Positions 57,166 to 64,000 of a DNA stretch of 64,000 nucleotides are shown piece by piece. Origin of the DNA: Pogonophryne albipinna. Lineage: Eukaryota > Chordata > Actinopteri > Perciformes > Artedidraconidae. A program made the translations under genes and the position numbers. The notes under the pieces were generated by a model. That model saw only the letters and a list, made by a program, of their open reading frames with translations, searched no databases and was not told where the DNA came from. Position 1 is the first letter of the stretch. Each line of letters opens with the position of its first letter. The DNA lies in NCBI GenBank assembly GCA_028583405.1, contig CM053260.1, positions 27,692,735 to 27,756,734 on the forward strand. Reading direction: 5' to 3'.

Positions 57166-57924
57166 TATCAAACTTGACACCTTTTCTTACTGAATATATG
57201 TGCAAAGTCTTGTGATTCTGTCAACAACAGTACCATCACGCCATGTGTGGCCTGTTGCACAAACCATGATGGCCTGTTACACAATAGGCCAGTCTGATGT
57301 TGACCCCAGCAATGTTGTTATTCACTTACAGCCACTGGACACAGTTGTCCTCTGTTCACATGGGGGCAGGGGGTGACATGTAGACAGAGACCAAGACACA
57401 GGGTTTTGTTGTTACTGTCAACACTGTTGTCATTTTTCTGCTCGTGACAGCTTCAATGTGGATACCTTCGTACTATTATTCAACCACTCTGTAAACTAAA
57501 TGTTGAGGAGTTGGGTGAGGAGCCAAGGACAATGAGAGATAACGAGGGATAAAGATATTTTATGGGAAACATCTATAAGACAATTGTGTTTTTGTTGATC
57601 TAAATGAAAAAGAACCTTGGAAAAACTACAGAAGAAAGAGAAATATTCGTACTTATTCCTTGTAATTTGTAAAATGATTGCTACTCTTATTACAAGGACT
57701 TGGGTAAAATATGCTGACTTAATACATACACAATGACCGAAGCTGGTAAATGAAATGTATTTCGAATTAGAAACATGAGAAATAGAAATCAAGTTCATAT
57801 CTTTGTAAAACGGGTTATATATAAAACACAAAACATTATTAATGACTCTCTGGTTAGATTTGACACCTTGTAAATATGAACGTAGGATAATTTATTATGT
57901 ATCCATTATCCGATCATTATTACA
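57166..57924. other. No feature recognised
   Basis: The 111-residue - strand frame 57496-57831 has no domain. Confidence 0.4.
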
Positions 57925-58145
57925 CAGCTTAGTTGAATACTCGATTCTGATTGGTCAATTTGGACATTCCAGAGGTTTGTTATTTCTGTTAACAGACCTC
58001 TGGACTATGTGCAGTCGTATCAATCCGCAGAAAGAAGTCCGGTTAATTTAACGTCAGCTGTGGACAACAAACAATACAGTGGAACTCTTTTTGGAATATT
58101 ATTTTTTATATTTGTGGTTAGTAGAACACTTTAAATTCATGATTG
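57925..58145 (+). mobile_element. Dispersed repeat family H, copy 3
   Basis: It shares CTTAGTTGAATACTCGATTC, TGATTGGTCAATTTGGACAT, ACTATGTGCAGTCGTATCAA and AACGTCAGCTGTGGACAACA with copies 1 and 2. The GTTGCTAAG segment is deleted. Confidence 0.85.
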
Positions 58146-58149
58146 TGAT

Positions 58150-58734
58150 CACCCTGTCTGTTTCCCTTTTTCATTAATGACCACTTTAACCCCTACCTAT
58201 ACACAAAATGCTTGTTTACCATGTTTTTCTATCACTTTTTCTGATTTGTGGATTGTTATTTCATTTTGTACGTATTGTAGATTTGACTGTTTGTCATGTA
58301 GGCCCAGTAACCATATCATTTCTTAAAGTTCAACCAAAAAAGAGCAGAGGAGTGTTGAGTGGGAGCTTTACAGTATAACAGAGAAAATAGGCAGAGATTG
58401 TTGTCTGGTGGGGCCCGTCTCCAAGAAAATATGGGATGGAAAGAAACAAACGGTCGTCTTTATGTCAGCTAAAGCCCTCACAGAGAGAAGAGGAGCACAA
58501 TGTGACATCATATTTCGGACTAGTTGCTTTGTGTGAGGTATCATAAAGAAGCAAGACCTTACTGGATTTATCATTATGGATAGAGGGACTCAACAAATGC
58601 TTTTCTTCACAGCCTTGCACAGAGAGATCTGGCAGAATTGATTATCACTGTCGTACAATGGTGAGAAAACTCTCTGGGTTTCTTTTATCTCTTAAACCAT
58701 CTGCTTTGTTGCAGACCTGACCTCTCCTTTGAAG
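58150..58734. other. No feature recognised
   Basis: Unassigned sequence before the tetranucleotide array. Confidence 0.4.
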
Positions 58735-59925
58735 AATAGATGGATAGATAGATAGATAGAGAGATGGACAGGCGGATAGACAGACAGACGGATAGATAGA
58801 CAGACAGGCGGATAGATAGATGGATGGACAGATAGATAGAGAGACAGATGGATAGATGGATAGACAGACGGATAGAGAGATACATAGAGAGACAGATGAA
58901 TAGATAGACAGACAGATAGATAGATAGATAGATAGATAGATGGATAGAGAGATACATAGAGAGACAGATGGATAGATAGATAGATGGATGGATAGATAGA
59001 TAGATAGACGGATAGAGAGATACATAGAGAGACAGATGAATAGATGGATAGATGGATGGATAGATAGATGGATCAGACGGATAGACGGATAGATGGATAG
59101 ATGGATAGATAGATAGATAGATAGACGGATAGAGAGATACATAGAGAGACAGATGGATAGATGGATAGATGGATGGATAGATAGATGGATCAGACGGATA
59201 GACGGATAGACGGATAGATGGATAGATGGATAGATAGATAGATAGATAGACGGATAGAGAGATACATAGAGAGACAGATGAATAGATAGACAGACAGATA
59301 GATAGATGGATAGATAGATAGACAGACGGATAGAGAGATGGATAGATGGATAGATGGATAGAGAGATGGACAGACAGATGGATAGATGGATAGATAGATG
59401 GATGGACAGATAGATAGAGAGACAGATGGATAGATGGATAGACAGACGGATAGAGAGATACATAGAGAGACAGATGAATAGATAGACAGACAGATAGATG
59501 GATAGAGAGATACATAGATGGATAGATAGATAGACGGATGGATAGATAGATAGATAGACAGATGGATAGATAGACAGACGGATAGAGAGATACATAGAGA
59601 GACAGATGGATAGATAGATAGATGGATGGATAGATAGATGGATCAGACGGATAGATAGATGGATAGATAGATAGACGGATAGAGAGATGGATAGACGGAT
59701 AGATAGATACATAGAGAGACAGATGAATAGATAGACAGACAGATAGATAGATGGATGGATAGATAGATAGACAGACGGATAGAGATAGATGGATAGACAG
59801 ACGGATAGATGGATAGATAGATAGACAGATGGATAGATAGATGGATAGATAGATAGACAGATGGATGGATGGATAGATAGATAGATGGATAGATAGATAG
59901 ACAGATGGATAGACAGATGGATAGG
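58735..59925. repeat. 1.19-kb tetranucleotide array (GATA/GATG/GACA/GACG)
   Basis: About 300 four-base units with higher-order structure: a block including TACATAGAGAGACAGATG recurs many times, and a one-base phase shift GATCAGACGG appears at 59071, 59188 and 59641 in the same context. The 449-codon - strand frame exists only because these units contain no stop codons. One end joins a LINE tail at 59926. Confidence 0.98.
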
Positions 59926-59995
59926 TACTTTATTGATCCCAATTTGGGAAATGTTTGCGTTGCAGCAGCATACAAAACACAATGCAATGTACATA
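59926..59995 (-). repeat. Rex1-like LINE 3' tail beside the array
   Basis: TACTTTATTGATCCCAATTT and GGGAAATGTTTGCGTTGCAG. On the - strand this is the last 70 bp of a LINE, running straight into the array as its terminal tandem repeat. Confidence 0.75.
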
Positions 59996-60144
59996 AGAGA
60001 AACTAAGACACAGAAATAAAAAGGCCAATATATTTTAGAAATAAAATAGCATTAAAATGTGGAAAATATACATGTGGAAATACAAATAATAGTCTAATAT
60101 CACACCAAGTTTGTTAATTTTAGCCTGTTTCGTTCTTGTTTAGT

Positions 60145-60445
60145 TTGTGAGTTATATGGTAGTGTGGTCGTCTTTCAATCTGAAGGTTGCTGGTTCGATC
60201 CCAGCCCCTTGCAGTCAACATGTCGATGAGTCCTTGTGCGAGATACAGAAATGAAATCCAGTTTTCTCCCGATGGCCAACGGTGTGTTAATGTTGGCTTA
60301 CTTGATCACATGGCACATTGTGTTTGAGGGGTCGTAAAGACTGCAGCGCTATAAGATGAGATGAGATGGACTTTTATTGAGCCGTGTAGGGAGCTTCAGG
60401 ATATATAAATATACTGTATGAATAAATACAGTTCATTTACCATGT
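60145..60445 (+). mobile_element. tRNA-derived SINE interrupted by a short LINE tail
   Basis: A tRNA-like head with B-box GGTTCGATCCCAGCC at about 60191, a body with GAGTCCTTGTGCGAGATACA, then GTCGTAAAGACTGCAGCGCT. Its expected end, TAAATACAGTTCATTTACCA, appears at 60423. The sequence between (about 60352-60400: GATGAGATGAGATGG, CTTTTATTGAGC) looks like a reversed Rex1-type tail inserted near the SINE end. Confidence 0.65.
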
Positions 60446-60459
60446 GAAATGTTTCATGT

Positions 60460-60879
60460 TAGTCCATGCTAACATCAAGTTACTTACGTTTGGTCATGTT
60501 TCGTGTGAAGTTACAGTCACTCATGTCTAGTCTAGTCTAGTCATGGCACTTCCTGTTTTACTGCCACTGTTTGTCTGTCCCATCCTCGATTGTTGCCCCC
60601 TGTGTCCCATTAACTGTTCTTCAAATTGTCCTCGGCTTTCATTGTCCTCTAGCAGTGTGTCTTGTTTCATGCCATGCCAAAAGAGCCAAGAACTGTACTT
60701 TGTTTGTACCAAGGGTCATGTTTATTCGGTCTTGTACTTTTTGCCTTTGCCACGTTTTTCCTCGTTAACGGTGATTTTTGCTCTACTTTGTTTCTTACAT
60801 TTCATGCAGACTTTTGTTTTTATACTTTTGTGTCGAGTCGTTGCATTTGAGTCCCAGTCTTTGTGTCACATCTGTAACA
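60460..60879 (+). repeat. LTR-like repeat
   Basis: It shares GTTACAGTCACTCATGTCTA and ACTTCCTGTTTTA with 30935-31115, and the GTGTCGAGTCGT end with 29795-30190. It finishes CACATCTGTAACA, like the solo LTR at 43512. A (TCTAG)n run lies at 60525-60541. No clear target duplication. The 128-codon frame 60543-60929 lies in it without a domain. Confidence 0.5.
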
Positions 60880-61439
60880 ATGACGTTCACTGCAGCCTGT
60901 TCCAAACCAACTCCTCAGACCCTTCTTAGTCAGATAATGTTGTTTATCGCAATAATAAGAGCCTTCAAGCTTTGTCTTTAAGATGATAATGTCATGATGA
61001 TCTGTCCTACACAAAGCGCTGTGTATTATGGCTTTGTGAGTCTTTAGTTTGAATGACCTCTCCTGCACCAAGGTCTGCCTGCTGTAGAAAATGATGGCGT
61101 TCAGAGGACTAATGACAGTGTTTAATGTGAAGGGTGTTGCTTGTAGTGCAATGTATCTCAGCTGCAGAGAGCCTTTAAGTGGTTTTTAAGTAATGTTATG
61201 AACTTGACTCTAAAACCCTTGTTTACAGCAGCAACAGATAACTGTTTAGTGGAACAAAGTGGAACATTTAGCAGCTTGGTGATTATTTTTCTCAGGAGTG
61301 GGTGTAGAGCTAAAAGTAGAATGAACACTGAACTTCAATTCATCAGTAGACACATACATATAAAAACGAATAATGCTTAGACGTTTAAATCAATCGCAAG
61401 TTTCGTCCTATCAACAAATATATTAACAAATATTTTAAA
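60880..61439. other. No feature recognised
   Basis: Unassigned sequence. Confidence 0.4.
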
Positions 61440-61665
61440 AGTGTTACATGGTGTTTTCTGACAGAGGAAAACTAATGTTAATGTTTACCAATGCTGACGT
61501 TAAATTGACTTCTTTCAGCGGATTGATATGACTTCACATAGTCCCTTGATCAGAGTGTCCTTAGCAACGGTCTGTTCTCCTTAGCAACAGTCTGCTAGCG
61601 AAAAAGAGCAGACCTCAGAATGATTGAAATTGACCAATCAGTAGCGTAATAATATGCATTAGATT
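61440..61665 (-). mobile_element. Dispersed repeat family H, copy 4 (reversed)
   Basis: Reversed, it shows AACGTCAGC, CCGC.GAAAGAAGT, CTTAGCAACGGTCTGTTCTC (here in + orientation) and the GACCAATCA block at 61632. Confidence 0.82.
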
Positions 61666-63693
61666 TCACCAAATACTTAAACTGGTACAAACACTTGTAT
61701 AACCTACATTATAGTGTGTGTTGGAGCCGTGTTTTTAATATGTTCTTCTATATGTGTTTGTATATTGAGTATTATGAGTTTGTTTGAGGTAACTCTCCTT
61801 CAGCACAGTTGATGGTATATGGCATCATAAACGACTCAGTAAGCCTCAAGTGGATGTGTTGTTTATCAGAAGAGGGACAGAGTTCAGCCAGCAGAACATG
61901 TAGCTGTCATGTGTCGCACACTGAGCCTTCTGTTTGTTTTGCATGCAAGTTATTACTGGCATAAACCAAAAGTGCATGTGTGCATTACAGATGAAACAAA
62001 CCAGCTTTCAAACAATGATCCTCTCTTACCACACCGGCCTCTGTGAAGCTGCACTGTCGCCACCATTCATCTAAAGTCAGGAAAATGTGTTTGAATGTGT
62101 GTCATTGTGTGCGCACAGTTGTACAAGTTCAAGTGTATTTTAGGTCCATATGAACAACTGGAGCACACAGTAATGTAACCCCAGGCCTAAGGTCAGTTTG
62201 AGTGCATACGACCCATCACACACAGCCAGATGACACAGACAGATGTGTGCATGGGCTTCTCTGCAGCTCTGTCTTGAATACACACTCTGTCTAACAGCGT
62301 GGGAAAACACAGACGAATGAGAAATGAAAAGGGTAAAGAAATGCTGGGGAAACGTTATGTTTGTGTTCTCAGTTGAGTGCTCATATGGAAGGAGTTTGAA
62401 GACTGACAATCTGTTTTAAGCCAATATGGACATTACAGTGCCGCATGACTCATTCATCAATATCAGAATTCCTGTATTCGACCCACAGAGGGGAAATGGA
62501 CATTGTTACAGCAAAAGTAGAGAGAGGCAAGCAATTAAACACTATTGGATAAATGGCATGCACATATATCATGCACAGTATCTATGAAATAGATTAGGTG
62601 TATTTTGTAGAATGCAGTGTGGTAACAGTTAGATAACAGAGGTAAAAATGATTAGAGTTACTTAAAGATTGTTGTTACAGTATTTCAACATGTCAAACTA
62701 AGAAGGCAGCAAGTAGGGTACATATTGCACAACAGTTGTGTCTTTGTTTTGTTTTAGTTGTTTACAATATTGCCAATGGTGTAATTACACAAGAGTGGTG
62801 TCTGATGTACATTTCACCACACACTTGTGTTGTGCTAGTTTTGCAGTTCATCCCCACCATAAGCGTATTTTCGTCGTCTCCATCGCTTTCTCCATCATGT
62901 TGGATTTGGATATAACAGAATGCACACTCTCTGCACCCCACCTTTCTTCCTCTCTGTTTCATTCAGTTTCTCCCAGCTTCTCTCCTGACCCTCCCAGAGA
63001 TCCACAGCTTGCGTTGGCAGCCGTCCTGCTGTCAGGAGCAGGAAGATATCCACTGTCTCTGGGGAATAACAGTGGTCAGATGGAGCTGTGCTATCACTGT
63101 TGGCGTGGGTGATGGTCTGTCCTCACACAGTGCCAAAGCTCCTTTTTTCTTAAATCGCTTCATTCAATTTCAGGACAGAAGGAAAAAACTGAAAGGGAGT
63201 CCGTCTGAGCATGTGGAAAGTCATCAGCCATCATGAGTCATTCCGGCTTGGGGAGAAACAGATTACTGAATAACGTTGTCAGGATACATAACAAAACTGT
63301 ATCTCTGACAGTTGACCCTCCCAACTTTGGTCACAGATTATCTCCATGCCTGTGTTTTAACCCTTTGATACATTGCTGAATGTGTGTCATGTGTTGTGAA
63401 CGCTGACCCGTATAAAACGATGAAACCCATTTCAACAAACCCCTAATATTTCCATCCGCTGGCTCCATTTCTAAACCATCACACCTGAGGGGAATTGTGT
63501 ATGTTCATTCAGTCAGACATGAGTAACTGACATATGGCTTTTTGATGAAACACTCCTCAACCCTTCAGAGGAAACTGTGGATTTGCTCACTGGCCATAAG
63601 GTGGATATTCTCTTTTGCTCATTGCAAAAGATCTGCAAGTAAAACAGTGTTTATATGTTGTTATCTAACATTGTTGGATTTGTGCAATATATA
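61666..63693. other. 2 kb without recognised genes or repeats
   Basis: The 124-codon + strand frame 62738-63112 and the 89-codon - strand frame 62140-62409 show no domain. Possibly unique intergenic or intronic DNA. Confidence 0.4.
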
Positions 63694-64000
63694 CGGTTTC
63701 CCCTATTTTACTGTTTTTCATCAATATATTAAAGGTCTCCGATAAACACAGAACTTGTCTCTGAAGTGTTTGGCTCGAAACACCAAACAGATCATTGCAG
63801 CATTACCCATAATCCCCTCTGTTTCAGCCCTGTTTCCAAAGTGCTGATTCTCTGTCTGTTACTTTAGATGAAAATAAGGAGCCCCTCCCCACGCCCCTCT
63901 GAGAGACATTTGGTGACAAAGAACTCAATGGTGCTCTAGGAGGAGATTCAGGTGATAAGGTGGGGGGGGGGTTACCTTGGTTGCTGATTGGCTAATGGTT
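63694..64000 (-). mobile_element. Family C, copy 4, cut by the window end
   Basis: It closely matches 34975-35275: CCTATTTTACTGTTTTTCAT, CAGATCATTGCAGCATTACC, CCATAATCCCCTCTGTTTCA and AGGAGCCCCTCCCCACGCCC. The terminal TTAA has decayed. Any minisatellite would lie beyond the window. Confidence 0.9.

Noticed and set aside
60150..60215. A tRNA gene on the + strand
   Set aside because: Only a B-box and partial head are present, continuing into a SINE body.
60543..60929. 128-residue Cys/Leu-rich frame
   Set aside because: It lies in an LTR-like repeat and three overlapping frames are open; no domain.
62738..63112. 124-residue + strand frame as an exon
   Set aside because: No recognisable domain, and splice-site and codon evidence is not convincing.

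Overview
This window looks like nuclear DNA of a ray-finned (teleost) fish. The evidence is the set of repeats: tRNA-derived SINEs with LINE-type tails, L2/Rex1-like LINE fragments, hAT, PIF/Harbinger, Tc1-like and TTAA-target DNA elements, and very long (GT)n and tetranucleotide arrays. Nothing is bacterial, viral or organellar in layout. I cannot name the species. There is no complete protein-coding gene. Every ORF with a recognisable protein signature is a decayed transposon piece. The one host-gene signal is a promoter and candidate first exon at 48.05-48.42 kb on the + strand (inverted CCAAT box, TATA box at the right distance, candidate splice donors). The window is therefore probably intronic and intergenic DNA around the start of a gene whose other exons lie outside.

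Layout. 0-4.3 kb: microsatellites, a hAT element with perfect 8-bp target duplications, a retroelement-like repeat and a TTAA-bounded element. 4.98-7.89 kb: an L2-type LINE on the - strand interrupted twice, by a 1.2-kb inverted-repeat element (CAT duplication) and by a hAT element that still encodes a BED zinc finger. 9-15 kb: several copies of one TTAA family (B), LINE tails, a nested pair whose empty site is preserved at 51.46 kb, and a Harbinger-like element with a 45-bp hairpin. 17-25 kb: a SINE, foldback elements, and a nested element at 20.9-21.96 kb. 28.8-35.9 kb: an inverted pair of one TTAA family (C), each copy carrying a 37-bp minisatellite, flanking LTR-like, palindromic and other repeats. 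36-42 kb: a LINE with reverse-transcriptase motifs, a 1.06-kb purine-rich 10-bp array, (GT)n, a 2.03-kb piggyBac-like element and a hAT-like element. 43-47 kb: a SINE, a solo LTR with a 5-bp duplication, and a LINE split by a G-rich element. 48-53 kb: the candidate promoter/exon, a 335-bp pure (GT)n, and two Harbinger-type elements, one with a Myb/SANT-like fragment. 52.8-56.3 kb is the longest stretch with no repeat I recognise. 56-64 kb: more elements, a 1.2-kb tetranucleotide array growing from a LINE tail, SINE and LTR-like pieces, and a third family C copy cut by the window end.

Main result. Several element groups share TTAA target duplications and short AGG...CCT ends, and some share internal sequence. 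Within family C, a subterminal segment has been amplified into a 37-bp minisatellite, while a related element (20912-21959) still has the single-copy form. Classifications rest on reading ends, target duplications and motifs by eye. No database or alignment was run, and family names are tentative unless stated.
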